This document shows positions 41,215-50,550 of a stretch of DNA of 64,000 nucleotides, in pieces. The DNA comes from JBCLLP01 sp039738635 (GTDB taxonomy: Bacteria; Patescibacteriota; Saccharimonadia; CAILAD01; BJGX01): positions 44,909-108,908 of the forward strand of contig JBCLLN010000001.1 in the NCBI GenBank assembly GCA_039738635.1, read 5' to 3'. Made by a program: the position numbers and the translations under genes. How positions within the stretch are numbered: the stretch's first letter is position 1; each line of letters starts with the position of its first letter. The notes beneath the pieces are model-generated. The model did not search any database. It was not told the DNA's origin and was given only the letters and a program-made list of their open reading frames with translations.

Positions 41215-42990
41215 TTACTTATCTTTAGATCTTTTTATGCTTAAGCGCTGTTCGGACGCGGCCCGACTAAGGCCATACGCGTTATGATCAACATAACTCA
41301 TGGCATTGCCAATAACCGGATCTACGGCACAAACTAACTTGTGCATTTGCTGGCCCACTTTGCGATATGCGGGGTGGCCATCTCGGCCGGTGCGCAGTTC
41401 CAGCATAAACATCAACGCCCTGGCGTTAATATTCATTATTACTCGCATCCGATATGCCAAGCAAGTGACATACTGGGCTGATAGCGGGTAGTCTGGCGAA
41501 AGTAACATGTATAGCATGCGGCTAAGATCCATAGCTTGCTTATAAAGCACAGTTTGACCCATGTCCTCAATGACTGGAGACATTGTCCACCCTAGCGATG
41601 GTCCAACTTCCCCCCACTCCATAGTCAGTAGACGGTGGCGTTTCCAGTCACGCATAATGCCAAAGTCAATTAACATATCAAAAGAGTAAGTGGCATGTTC
41701 AAAAGCTCTTCCAGGCTTCCACCGACGGTTGCCGGTGGCGCTATCAAAGCTTCCACGGTCGCCACAATAGGCAGTTACCAGCCGCTCTTGAGCTTGTGGG
41801 CCAATACTATTGGCTAGCTCACGGCTCTCAAAAAAGGTTTGATTTGTCGAGCTTTGCTCAAAAATGATAGCCGAAGCTACCTTGAGTAGGTTGTCTGGAT
41901 CGCTCCAGCCTAGCGCTACCTCATTATCACTTAGCTCGGCTCTGCTAGTGCCAGTGGCTTTAGTGTTTTGCTTTTCATAAGCACCTACCAGCTCTTTGAC
42001 GCTAGCCCGAGTATCTCTTTTATATTTAATCCATTCAAGACCCTTTTTAGGGTCATCAACTTGATTAAAAAATGCCGGAGATGCATCAGGATGGCGAAGC
42101 TCGGTAAGCGCCAATAGGCCGATAGCTCTGGCCTCTGGAAGACCGGAGCTCATGAGCCGTCGAAGCATATTAGCGGCTGCTTGAGCACTGCCATAAAAGC
42201 CAACATTACTAACAATGCCAGCAGGCAGAATAGGCCGAACTGCATCCAGAGCCTGGGCTTTAATTGAAGCTTGGTAGGCCCTGTTATCTCCATCAAATTC
42301 ACTTCTGGGATTTTGGGTCTGGAAGTACTCTTTGGCATGCTCGAGCATCTGTTGGTAGATACCAAACAACTGATCCATTGCTTGGCAATAGTGCTTACCA
42401 TGACGCCCGTCCAAAATACTAGAAGGTAGGTAGTAGCGGAAACGGCCATCGGCCATAGCTAACGAGTAATCAATATAGCGAGTGGACTGCTCAAGATAAG
42501 CAGCCAGCCTTCCCCTCTCAATTTCATTGATTACAATATTACTTACCTGCTCAAAGACAATATGTACTCCACCAATCTGGCTCACCGAATCGTCCCCGTA
42601 CTCATCAAAAATCCGCCGATAAAGATTCTCGGCATGGTCCGTTGAAAAGATAGGGTCTTGAGATTCCCTAGCCAAGGTTTTGGCTATATAGTAAAAACAG
42701 CTTGATGGATTGTCTTCCCAAGCTTTTTCAGCTTCGGTTTGCGAGATAAATTTAGCCATGCATGATATGGCTATCTCCTTTCTTGCTACAAACTCATCTA
42801 AGAAAAGTCGCCTGGTACTCTTAGGGCTCCGTGAATATCGAGCAAAAAGCGCTCCTATCAGTATCTGGGGCAAGTTAATGGGGCAAAACACTGGCCCATC
42901 GATATTGGTGAAGTACTGACGAAGGATATATGCTTCATTCTCGGTAAAGCTCTCCACCACATACACACTGCCGGAGTTGGGGATGGCCAT
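41215..42990 (-). CDS. Tandem-domain ThyX-like thymidylate synthase
   Basis: The 591-residue product is more than twice the usual ThyX length and looks like two ThyX-like halves. The first has ERGRLAAYLEQSTRYIDYS, matching the RxR...S and STRY motifs, and RPILPAG. The second has RHRLLTMEWGEVGPS and NARALMFMLELRTGRDGHP near its end, matching the ThyX C-terminal segment. ThyX makes dTMP using FAD and methylene-tetrahydrofolate. The start with GGAG upstream is ATG 42990. glyA immediately downstream would supply the folate cofactor. Confidence 0.78.
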   Translation of the reverse strand: MAIPNSGSVYVVESFTENEAYILRQYFTNIDGPVFCPINLPQILIGALFARYSRSPKSTRRLFLDEFVARKEIAISCMAKFISQTEAEKAWEDNPSSCFYYIAKTLARESQDPIFSTDHAENLYRRIFDEYGDDSVSQIGGVHIVFEQVSNIVINEIERGRLAAYLEQSTRYIDYSLAMADGRFRYYLPSSILDGRHGKHYCQAMDQLFGIYQQMLEHAKEYFQTQNPRSEFDGDNRAYQASIKAQALDAVRPILPAGIVSNVGFYGSAQAAANMLRRLMSSGLPEARAIGLLALTELRHPDASPAFFNQVDDPKKGLEWIKYKRDTRASVKELVGAYEKQNTKATGTSRAELSDNEVALGWSDPDNLLKVASAIIFEQSSTNQTFFESRELANSIGPQAQERLVTAYCGDRGSFDSATGNRRWKPGRAFEHATYSFDMLIDFGIMRDWKRHRLLTMEWGEVGPSLGWTMSPVIEDMGQTVLYKQAMDLSRMLYMLLSPDYPLSAQYVTCLAYRMRVIMNINARALMFMLELRTGRDGHPAYRKVGQQMHKLVCAVDPVIGNAMSYVDHNAYGLSRAASEQRLSIKRSKDK

Positions 42991-43118
42991 GAATTGCTCC
43001 ATATCTACTAGGTAATATTGAATTATGAAGGTTCTTTAAAGCCAAAAATATTGTAGTCTTATTATGGATTAAATAAAACCATTAGAACTACTAAGATAAT
43101 GCTTTCGTTGCAATACTA

Positions 43119-44093
43119 CTATTGCTTGGCAGTCTTAACGGCTTCACTGCGATCTAGCTTAATACTAGGGCTCATTGAGGAACTAAGGAACATATTCCTT
43201 ATAAAGACACCCTTAACGCCACTGGGTTTAGCAGACGATAAAGACTTAATGGCAGACTTGGCATTAGTAAATAGATCCTCGGACTTAAAGCTCAACTTTC
43301 CGATAGATATATGAACCACGCCATTGGCATCATTTTTGATCTCTATTTTGCCTTGCTTGAATTCTTCGACTGCGTGGGCTGGATCAGTGGTAACTGTGCC
43401 ATTTTTGGGTGATGGCATAAGCCCCTTTGGGCCAAGTACCTTGGCTAGCTTACCTAGTTCGCCCATTTTTTCGGGGGTAGCAATTAATACATCAAAGTTG
43501 AATTTTTCCTGAGTGATTTGACTGATGATAGCTTCGGCGTCATACATATCAGCCCCTGAAGCTTTAGCGGCCTCTGCCTCTGGCTCGGCTGCTACTACGG
43601 CCACCTTAAGAACCTTTCCGGTCCCCGCTGGCAATATTGAGTTGGTGCGGACTATCTGGTCGGCCTGGCGAGGATCGATATTAAGAGTAATGTGCAATTC
43701 TGCGGTGGCATCAAACTTGACAGAAGATATTTGAGGCAATAGCTCGATGGCTTCCTTAAGTGGATATAGTTTGTCCTTTGAGATAAGTTCTCTGGCTACT
43801 TTTTGATTCTTGGTATACCTTATAACTCGAGGTTTTTGAATTGGCTTGGGGGCTTCAATGGCCTTTTTAGCTTCTACCTTTTTGGCTTGTCTTGCTTCTT
43901 CCTTGAGCACCTCAGCCTTGACCTTGGCGCTACGCTTACCAGCCTTGGCTACGGCTGTATCCTCAAGGGCTTCGTCTGCTTTGGGTTGAACTATTTCAGC
44001 TTCAGGTTGAGCTATTGCTGGTTTAGATGATACTTTTTTTGTTAGCTTTTTTGGTTTGATATCATTTGACGATTGTTGCTTATCTTTTGGCAT
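43119..44093 (-). CDS. rplA: 50S ribosomal protein L1 with long N-terminal extension
   Basis: The L1 core begins near residue 90 (RYTKNQKVARELISKD) and contains VKFDATAELHITLNIDPRQ, LGPKGLMPSPKNGTV and NANGVVHISIGKLSF-like segments, so ribosome binding and translational feedback are expected. About 90 residues rich in Lys, Ala, Glu and Pro precede it, making 324 residues against about 230 usually. ATG 44093 was chosen as the longer frame has no ribosome site. Confidence 0.95.
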   Translation of the reverse strand: MPKDKQQSSNDIKPKKLTKKVSSKPAIAQPEAEIVQPKADEALEDTAVAKAGKRSAKVKAEVLKEEARQAKKVEAKKAIEAPKPIQKPRVIRYTKNQKVARELISKDKLYPLKEAIELLPQISSVKFDATAELHITLNIDPRQADQIVRTNSILPAGTGKVLKVAVVAAEPEAEAAKASGADMYDAEAIISQITQEKFNFDVLIATPEKMGELGKLAKVLGPKGLMPSPKNGTVTTDPAHAVEEFKQGKIEIKNDANGVVHISIGKLSFKSEDLFTNAKSAIKSLSSAKPSGVKGVFIRNMFLSSSMSPSIKLDRSEAVKTAKQ

Positions 44094-44156
44094 TACTACT
44101 CTTTCCGTGGTGCAAACCCGTTCGACTACGCTCACGGTCCCACAAAATTAAAATTA

Positions 44157-44588
44157 TTATTCTACTTCTACTCCCATGGAACGAGCTGTTCCGGCAATTA
44201 TCTTTTTGGCGGCCTCAACATCGTTGGTATTAAGATCGGGAATTTTCTTTTCTGCGATCTCGGTCAGCTGAGTCTGTGTTAATTTACCAACCTTATCTTT
44301 ATTAGGAACTCCTGAGGCTTTTTTAAGCTTTAGGGCTTCTTTGATGAGTGTTTTGGTGGGAGTTCCCTTAATAACAAAACTCATTGATTTATCAGCATAA
44401 ATAGTTACTAAAACTGGTGTTGGCTGCCCTTTACGGTCTTGTGTCTGCTCGTTAAATGGATTAATAAAGTCCATCATATTAACCCCGTGTTGTCCAAGTG
44501 AGGACCCAACAGGTGGAGCTGGTGTGGCTTGGCCTCCCATAATTATCATTTTGACTCTAGCGTGTGGTTTTTTTGCTTCTTTTGCCAT
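44157..44588 (-). CDS. rplK: 50S ribosomal protein L11
   Basis: The 143-residue protein contains GGQATPAPPVGSSLGQHGVN and ends with the L11 signature region AAKKIIAGTARSMGVEVE. It binds 23S rRNA at the GTPase centre. It lies 13 bases downstream of nusG. Confidence 0.97.
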   Translation of the reverse strand: MAKEAKKPHARVKMIIMGGQATPAPPVGSSLGQHGVNMMDFINPFNEQTQDRKGQPTPVLVTIYADKSMSFVIKGTPTKTLIKEALKLKKASGVPNKDKVGKLTQTQLTEIAEKKIPDLNTNDVEAAKKIIAGTARSMGVEVE

Positions 44589-44601
44589 AATAATTCCCTT
44601 C

Positions 44602-45135
44602 CTAAATCCTCTTTACCTGAAGTGAATCAAGCTCCACCGGAGTTTCTCTTCCAAACATACTAACTAAGACCTTGATCTTGCCTTTTTGTTCGTCTATTTC
44701 ATTGACCTGCCCATCAAAACCCTTAAATGGTCCGTCGATAATATTAACAACTTCATCAATCTTGAAATCAATACTGTATTTTGGCTCGTCAATGCCCATC
44801 CGGCGTTGAATTGATTTAACTTCATCATCACCCAGTGGCGATGGTGCGGTGCTGGTACCAACAAAACCCGTCACATTTGGTGTGTTGCGTACCATGAACC
44901 ATGAATCCTCGGTGATGACCATATGGATCATTATATATCCGGGGAATATCTTGCGCTCTACGGTGCGACGGTGCCCATTTTTAATTTCAATTTGCTTTTC
45001 CTTGGGTACAATAATATCAAAAATCTTGTCTTTCATGTCTAGGGATTCAATTCGTTGACGCAAAGCATCGGCTACTTGATCTTCATATCCAGAGTAGGTG
45101 TGTATAACAAACCAATTTTTTTGTTCTGTAGGCAT
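44602..45135 (-). CDS. nusG: Transcription termination/antitermination protein NusG
   Basis: The 177-residue protein has WFVIHTYSGYEDQVADAL, VERKIFPGYIMIHM, and a C-terminal KOW domain (DEVVNIIDGPFKGFDGQV). It links RNA polymerase to Rho or the ribosome. Its start codon overlaps the secE stop by one base. Confidence 0.97.
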   Translation of the reverse strand: MPTEQKNWFVIHTYSGYEDQVADALRQRIESLDMKDKIFDIIVPKEKQIEIKNGHRRTVERKIFPGYIMIHMVITEDSWFMVRNTPNVTGFVGTSTAPSPLGDDEVKSIQRRMGIDEPKYSIDFKIDEVVNIIDGPFKGFDGQVNEIDEQKGKIKVLVSMFGRETPVELDSLQVKRI

Positions 45136-45326
45136 TATGGAATCCTTAAAATTAATGTTTTGAGGACGGTTCTCCAGATAGTATCAAGGCCTGCTAAAAT
45201 TACGCCCAGAATAAGTGAGGCAATAATTATCAAAACCGTAAGCTGCAAGGCCTGTTTTTTGGTGGGCCAAACTACTTTTTGCATTTCTGCAACTGAGTTC
45301 TTGATGTAGGTGGTAAATCCGCGCAT
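45135..45326 (-). CDS. secE: Preprotein translocase subunit SecE
   Basis: A 63-residue protein with the amphipathic helix KNSVAEMQKVVWPTKKQALQ and one membrane helix, the minimal bacterial SecE. It is coupled to nusG by a one-base overlap. Confidence 0.94.
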   Translation of the reverse strand: MRGFTTYIKNSVAEMQKVVWPTKKQALQLTVLIIIASLILGVILAGLDTIWRTVLKTLILRIP

Positions 45327-45341
45327 AAATTGTATTTAATC

Positions 45342-45366
45342 TAAAAAAGCCTTTTTTCGGCCTTTT
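45342..45366 (-). terminator. Probable terminator of the 408-aa membrane protein gene
   Basis: On the minus strand AAAAGGCC, GAAAAAA, GGCTTTTTT, with one bulged base. Confidence 0.5.
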
Positions 45367-45405
45367 GTTTATTCTACCTAATAAATATGCCCGTTGTCAA
45401 TGATT

Positions 45406-46632
45406 TCATTGGGGTTTGGGAAGGCTAAGCTGGAACGAGGAAGGTAGCTTATTATAGAGCGAGGTTAGAGATTGTATTATCTGGTCTGAGTATAGGTAGG
45501 CTAGAATTAGGTATGCTGCGATTATGGCTAGGGCTATAACAATCACCCCAAGATAGCGCCAATATTTTAATTCCTCTTCCTGGGATAGCACTAGTCCCAG
45601 CATATTACTCTTAGCCTGGGCCAGCTTAGACCAATATCCAGCCTGCCAGGCAGTCCAGATAGTCCAGAGGATATATAGACTTGTAGTAGTAAGAGATAAT
45701 AGCAAAAACAATATAAGACCAGATAAATCTGAGCTAAGAATGTAAATATTTAACCCCACCAGCAACAAGCTAAAAAATAGCACCGCCAAAAAAGAAATAA
45801 GCGAATTAAGCCCATAGCCAAGGTTAGCTAGGGGATGAAAAAATACTTGCTTAAGGGCTAATGTGGTTTTATTTGGGCCATCCTTGCCACCGACTGCTAC
45901 ACCAACCAACAGCCAAAACTTAAAGCTATTATAGAGAGTCAATAAAACTAGCGCCACCACTGCACTAACGCCATATAAAATGAGCCCAAGACTTACAGAG
46001 CCATAACTCAGTACATAGGCCACATAAAAAGTTCCAAAAACTATTACCACAAACAGCACGAATGCCATAGACTTAATAATTTTCTGGCCCACAATACTAA
46101 ATACCAACCCTGCTGATTGTTTTAATGATTTACCTATCTTGGGCTTACGGCTATCAAGTTGTTGGAAACGGAATCTTATAATTGCCGGTGATATTAATGT
46201 GTCCGCTAGTCCGCTAACTATAACTATCAACCCTAAAACTCCCATAGCTACAACTATCTGAAAGGCATTTTGAGGATCAACTACAGACTTAAGGTAGCTT
46301 AATATTTCATCTGGCCTGAGAGTTGCTAAATACTTTACTTGAAAGCTAATGATCGGCAGCGCTGCAATTGATATGACCTTTAGGCTTAAGATATTACGAA
46401 TAAAAGCCAATTCAAATATATCGGCACTAAACACTGCCCCCCAAGATGCTTTAATAAGCGCCAAGTAGCGCAGCTTGCCACTACTGTGCCTGCTCATGCG
46501 GACCGGCTGATTGGCCACAGACTCTCTGTGAGGATGGATTGGTTTTGGAGGCTGGGTCGGGCTAGTCTTGGGACGGGCGACAATTGGGCCTTTACGAACC
46601 TTAACGATATCGATTTTTTTTAGATTAGACAT
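45406..46632 (-). CDS. Polytopic membrane protein of unknown function
   Basis: The 408-residue product starts with a Pro/Lys/Arg-rich cytoplasmic stretch of about 70 residues, followed by roughly seven hydrophobic helices and a short tail. No transport or enzyme motif was recognised. The layout (long basic tail plus helices) recalls membrane-domain proteins such as the glycerophosphoryl-diester or DUF975-type integral domains, but this is not firm. It precedes secE-nusG and has a TATAAT box on the minus strand. Confidence 0.6.
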   Translation of the reverse strand: MSNLKKIDIVKVRKGPIVARPKTSPTQPPKPIHPHRESVANQPVRMSRHSSGKLRYLALIKASWGAVFSADIFELAFIRNILSLKVISIAALPIISFQVKYLATLRPDEILSYLKSVVDPQNAFQIVVAMGVLGLIVIVSGLADTLISPAIIRFRFQQLDSRKPKIGKSLKQSAGLVFSIVGQKIIKSMAFVLFVVIVFGTFYVAYVLSYGSVSLGLILYGVSAVVALVLLTLYNSFKFWLLVGVAVGGKDGPNKTTLALKQVFFHPLANLGYGLNSLISFLAVLFFSLLLVGLNIYILSSDLSGLILFLLLSLTTTSLYILWTIWTAWQAGYWSKLAQAKSNMLGLVLSQEEELKYWRYLGVIVIALAIIAAYLILAYLYSDQIIQSLTSLYNKLPSSFQLSLPKPQ

Positions 46633-46716
46633 AATTTTGCTTATGTTTAATTATAACTCTAATCACGCAAGCGAGCAAAACTTTTTTTAAGCCTTACGGC
46701 CCTGCCCATCGTGGTG

Positions 46717-46722
46717 TATAAT
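46717..46722 (+). promoter_or_regulatory. -10 box of the UbiA-GT2 gene
   Basis: GTGTATAAT; transcription would begin near 46729, leaving a leader of about 100 bases. Confidence 0.5.
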
Positions 46723-46828
46723 ATGAACTCAATTATTAATAATATAATAATCACTTTTCTTGCTTAAAGAATTTAGGTTGCTTGGTGGTGGTGCTCGTAC
46801 TCCCCGCTCTATTGAAAAAACTTATGTC

Positions 46829-48853
46829 ATGAACAAGACCTCAACAAAAAAGAATCCCAGGCTAAGCATTAAGGAAATGCTAGCAAGCTCAAGGCCACTT
46901 AGCTGGGTCAATACAGCAGCTCCGTTTTTTGTGGGATATTTACTAGCCCATGGCTCTATAAATATTGCCTCTATGATAGGTGTTATTTACTTTAGCTTTT
47001 TTTATAATTTTTTATTATGCGGGGTAGGTGATATTTATGATGATAAATCAGATATTAAAAATCCTCGCAAAAACTCCATTGAGGAAGCTGTCGCGAATAA
47101 GCACAAGCATAAGCTTATGTTTTATTTTATTGCAGGCAGTAATCTGCCAATTGTACTATACCTGCTTGTTACGGGGACCCTTGCTAGTGGTGTCCTGCTA
47201 ATAATAGTGATATTTTTAGCTTTGAGCTATTGGGTCAAACCTTTTAGATTTAAGGAAGTTCCAATTCTAGATTCTATTAACTCTAGCCTGCATTTTGTGA
47301 TGCCATTTATATTTGGGTTGGTATATGGTAACGCGCAGTCCCTGCCCTGGCCGGCAATTATTGCCTTTTTTATGTGGGGCATAGCCTCACATTCCCTTGG
47401 CTCCATCGCAGACATTAAGCCAGACCGGGCTCGCATAATTAGCTCTATCGCCACTAAGCTAGGGGCTAAATTCACCAATACTTATAGCCTTGTATTTTAC
47501 TGCCTGAGTTGTCTGGTAGTTATTATATTCTATTTTCCGTGGGGTTTAGTTGCTGGAATTATACTATCTCCCTACGCGGTTAATGTGGTATTTTTTAGAA
47601 AGTATAAATCCGATGCTAAAAGCGATGAGTACAGGCGGGCCTGGAAGAATTTTATTTGGCTTAATGTGATATGCGGAGCATGGCTATCGCTACTGCTATT
47701 ATTTATATTTGACCCATTTGGTTTAGGTGCAACGAGAGTAGGCTGGGTGGGTGGATTTTTAATTGTCTTTGCTACTGTGCAATTTGCCCTGACCTACTAT
47801 AACTACAAAAAAATCGCCAGACCCAAGACCAAGCGACTTGGAGAGTTGCCCAATATCAATATATTATTACACTCCATCGGGAATCAAGACGACATCGCCT
47901 CTACCCTGCTAGCTTTAATCGGTCAGAATTACCCACACTTTGATATATATTATGCCAATCTAGATCACAATCCACAGTCCTATAAAATAGCCGAGGGCTA
48001 CCAAGATAGTAGGCTTCATATTATAAGAGTAGATAAAACTCCAAGTGGGTGGACTCAGCAAGCCTGGGCTACCCATACACTACTAGCTAAAACAAACTCC
48101 GAGCTGGTGGTCTTACTTGGGGCAGATACTATTCTTTTACCTAATACTCTCTCGGTTATTGCTAGCCTCTTTGACTCCCAAGGACTTGACTTAGTTTCGT
48201 TACTTCCGGCCGACCAAAATAAATCATTTTGGCAACAGTTAGTGATGAGCCAAGAACAGTATTTGCTGATGGGGCTATGCCCACCCGCATATCTTACTCA
48301 ATACTTTCCTTTTCTTGCGACTGCCTACAGTAGTTTGATTGCATTTAAAAAGTCTGCCATCAAAAAAATTGGAGGCTTCGAGGTTGTCCGCTTGAGCCCC
48401 CTAGAAGATCTTGATATTGCCAATAAGGCTAGGGAGAAAGGATTAAACACTCAGTTTTATGCAGCCAGCGAGCTGGCGGTAAGCCAAAATAAGTCTAGTT
48501 TTATAGAGCTTTATAAATACAATAAGCAACGGCTCTACCCCAGCCTGCACTTTAATATGCCGTTGAGCTTGGCGCTGATTTCTGGTGGGCTATTGGTGAT
48601 TACATTCCCGCCGATCCTGCTAGTGACCTTACTATTACTGGGCGCCTATGAGGGTACAATATTGCTAGCCATTGCTTGCGTCCTGATGTTATGGAACAGG
48701 CTATATGTGATGATTCGCTCCAGGCAGAGTATTGTTGGCGGTTTACTCTACCCTATTGGCACAATGATAATGCTACTTGCGGTAATTAGCTCTATGGCTG
48801 GCTACGAAATTAAAAAGCCTCACTGGGAAAGTCGGCTAGATATACCATCATAG
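46829..48853 (+). CDS. UbiA prenyltransferase fused to a GT2 glycosyltransferase
   Basis: From ATG 46829 the product has 674 residues. The first 300 are a UbiA-type membrane prenyltransferase with about nine helices, the aspartate motif GVGDIYDDKSDIKNPRK (D68, D71, D72, D75) and a second SIADIKPDRARI. The second half is a processive-type GT2 domain: NILLHSIGNQDDIA, LLGADTILLP, SPLEDLDIANKA and NKQRLY, then terminal helices. Lycopene-elongase-like UbiA enzymes and carotenoid glycosyltransferases have these two activities as separate proteins, so a prenylated and glycosylated lipid product is a plausible inference. Confidence 0.82.
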   Translation: MNKTSTKKNPRLSIKEMLASSRPLSWVNTAAPFFVGYLLAHGSINIASMIGVIYFSFFYNFLLCGVGDIYDDKSDIKNPRKNSIEEAVANKHKHKLMFYFIAGSNLPIVLYLLVTGTLASGVLLIIVIFLALSYWVKPFRFKEVPILDSINSSLHFVMPFIFGLVYGNAQSLPWPAIIAFFMWGIASHSLGSIADIKPDRARIISSIATKLGAKFTNTYSLVFYCLSCLVVIIFYFPWGLVAGIILSPYAVNVVFFRKYKSDAKSDEYRRAWKNFIWLNVICGAWLSLLLLFIFDPFGLGATRVGWVGGFLIVFATVQFALTYYNYKKIARPKTKRLGELPNINILLHSIGNQDDIASTLLALIGQNYPHFDIYYANLDHNPQSYKIAEGYQDSRLHIIRVDKTPSGWTQQAWATHTLLAKTNSELVVLLGADTILLPNTLSVIASLFDSQGLDLVSLLPADQNKSFWQQLVMSQEQYLLMGLCPPAYLTQYFPFLATAYSSLIAFKKSAIKKIGGFEVVRLSPLEDLDIANKAREKGLNTQFYAASELAVSQNKSSFIELYKYNKQRLYPSLHFNMPLSLALISGGLLVITFPPILLVTLLLLGAYEGTILLAIACVLMLWNRLYVMIRSRQSIVGGLLYPIGTMIMLLAVISSMAGYEIKKPHWESRLDIPS

Positions 48854-48868
48854 TGCTGGAATAATATG

Positions 48869-49723
48869 CTACCGTTTCTTTTCTTTGATTTTTTTATCAC
48901 TGCGTTTAAAGATGACTTTTGAGATTATTATGCCAAACACACTAGCCCCTGCGATTACAAGAAATACCGGAATTGTCTGAGATATAAGTGTCGCTACAAT
49001 AGCGCCGATCATCCCAACTCCAAAATCGGTCTGCGAGGTAGGTGAGCCGATACCTAGCGCAGAATATAATATTGTCGTTAGCCCGGCCACTATTAACCCA
49101 ATTATTGAACCTGCCAAAAAGGCAGTAAAAACTCTAGAGAGCTTTTTGCTGCCTTTTTTGATATTAAGTAGTGCTACCAATACTGAGCCCCCAATTATTA
49201 CAGCCCACAGAATTGGTATAAGTGTGACAGCAGTGGCATATATTGACCTAGCCTTATCTAGCTGGCCCAATACATTTTGGTCGGTTTTGTCCTTGCTAAT
49301 AATAGTAAGATAGTCTGGCAGTATTTTACTAACTTCAAATTTAGCCTTAGGGTCATCGAGTTTGCTGTTGATACTTTTTTTAATAGGCTGCAAATCTATT
49401 TCTATCTCAATTGATTGTGATGAATTATTGAGCCATTCTATAATACTTATTTGGCTATCCTGTAAGATGCTCTTAACTAATTCTGGCGAGACAGCACTGC
49501 TAATACCATTTTGAACTATAGTAACCACATCCCCGCTGCCTACTACCTGAGACTTTAGCGAGCTACTAAGGCTCATGGCTGTTGACTTATAAAACCCAGA
49601 CTCGTCGAGAACCTGCGTAATCTTTTGGTTAGAAGAAAATACCCCCACAAATGTCATAGCATAAACCAATAACACAACAGATATACAGATAATAAACTGA
49701 AGGAGTTTATTCAATAGTGACAT
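48869..49723 (-). CDS. Membrane protein with four helices, unknown function
   Basis: The 284-residue product has a first helix at about 8-30, an exported domain of about 130 residues, then three helices (about 168-188, 200-222, 238-262) and a Lys/Arg-rich tail. The exported part is polar and helical. No family was assigned. It is the last gene downstream of the ECF sigma operon, on the same strand, 77 bases after the secreted coiled-coil gene. Confidence 0.6.
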   Translation of the reverse strand: MSLLNKLLQFIICISVVLLVYAMTFVGVFSSNQKITQVLDESGFYKSTAMSLSSSLKSQVVGSGDVVTIVQNGISSAVSPELVKSILQDSQISIIEWLNNSSQSIEIEIDLQPIKKSINSKLDDPKAKFEVSKILPDYLTIISKDKTDQNVLGQLDKARSIYATAVTLIPILWAVIIGGSVLVALLNIKKGSKKLSRVFTAFLAGSIIGLIVAGLTTILYSALGIGSPTSQTDFGVGMIGAIVATLISQTIPVFLVIAGASVFGIIISKVIFKRSDKKIKEKKR

Positions 49724-49800
49724 TACTGCTTGGCTTTCATGCTTGATATTTTAAAGCATAAGGCCATAGATAGCTAGCAAATATGAGAGTAGTAATGGGA

Positions 49801-50550
49801 TTATTTGTTGTAGTGTGTTAAAAACTGCTCTTTAAGGTCAAAGCTGGTCTGTTTAAAGGTGGCCAAAATGGAATCTAAGGCTTGGTTTCTTGTGGTTATG
49901 AGCTTTTGAATTTTGGCTTTATCTAGCGCCATATTAATCTTAATACTCACAAACTCTTGTTTGGCGGAATTAATATCCGCACTGAATTTTATCTTAACAT
50001 CAGGGCTGGCTTGACCGTTAGCACAGGCCGCGCGAGCTTGGGTCGAGATAGATTCAATGTTGCTCATAAATTTAACCTCTGAGCGAGATACTATATCGTC
50101 ATGCGTGGCAACCAACGACCCTAGGCTATCCCTAAACTCTTTCCTTATCGCATCTATACTACTTCGCCTAATATTAATTGCTAGAGTAATTCCCGCACGG
50201 TACTCTGCCACCGCCGTAATCTGCTCAGTGCTTTTGGTTAATTTGTTAATTTGACCATAATGCTCTACCCGGCTCTTATCGACATCAAGACGCAATTTGG
50301 CTAACTTAGTATCAATGATGTCCTCTGATAGCTTACTCCTAGTATCCTTGGCAGTTGCTTCATTTTCATTATGTCGCTGGTGTATATTTTTATAATTTTC
50401 ATTTGCTATAGATTCAATACGCTCACAAAATGGTAGGGCTTGGATGTTGGATTGTTCGCGAGATTGGGCCAAGCCAGTGGTAATAAAAGTAATATTAAAT
50501 AATACTAATCCCACCAAAACTATTAAAAATAATTTTTTAATTGCCAGCAT
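49801..50550 (-). CDS. Secreted coiled-coil protein
   Basis: Residues 5-28 form a signal peptide or anchor (LFLIVLVGLVLFNITFITTG, then LAQS). The rest is almost entirely charged helix with heptad character, plus two Cys (PFCERIES and AACANGQ). No domain is recognised. It overlaps the preceding anti-sigma-like gene by 14 nt, so it belongs to the sigma-factor operon and may be its regulated target or sensor. Confidence 0.65.
   Translation of the reverse strand: MLAIKKLFLIVLVGLVLFNITFITTGLAQSREQSNIQALPFCERIESIANENYKNIHQRHNENEATAKDTRSKLSEDIIDTKLAKLRLDVDKSRVEHYGQINKLTKSTEQITAVAEYRAGITLAINIRRSSIDAIRKEFRDSLGSLVATHDDIVSRSEVKFMSNIESISTQARAACANGQASPDVKIKFSADINSAKQEFVSIKINMALDKAKIQKLITTRNQALDSILATFKQTSFDLKEQFLTHYNK

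Noticed and set aside
43513..43545. CTGATGA followed by a small stem in the rplA gene
   Set aside because: No GAAA and no stem III/NUH partner follow, so it is not a second hammerhead; it is coding sequence on the other strand.
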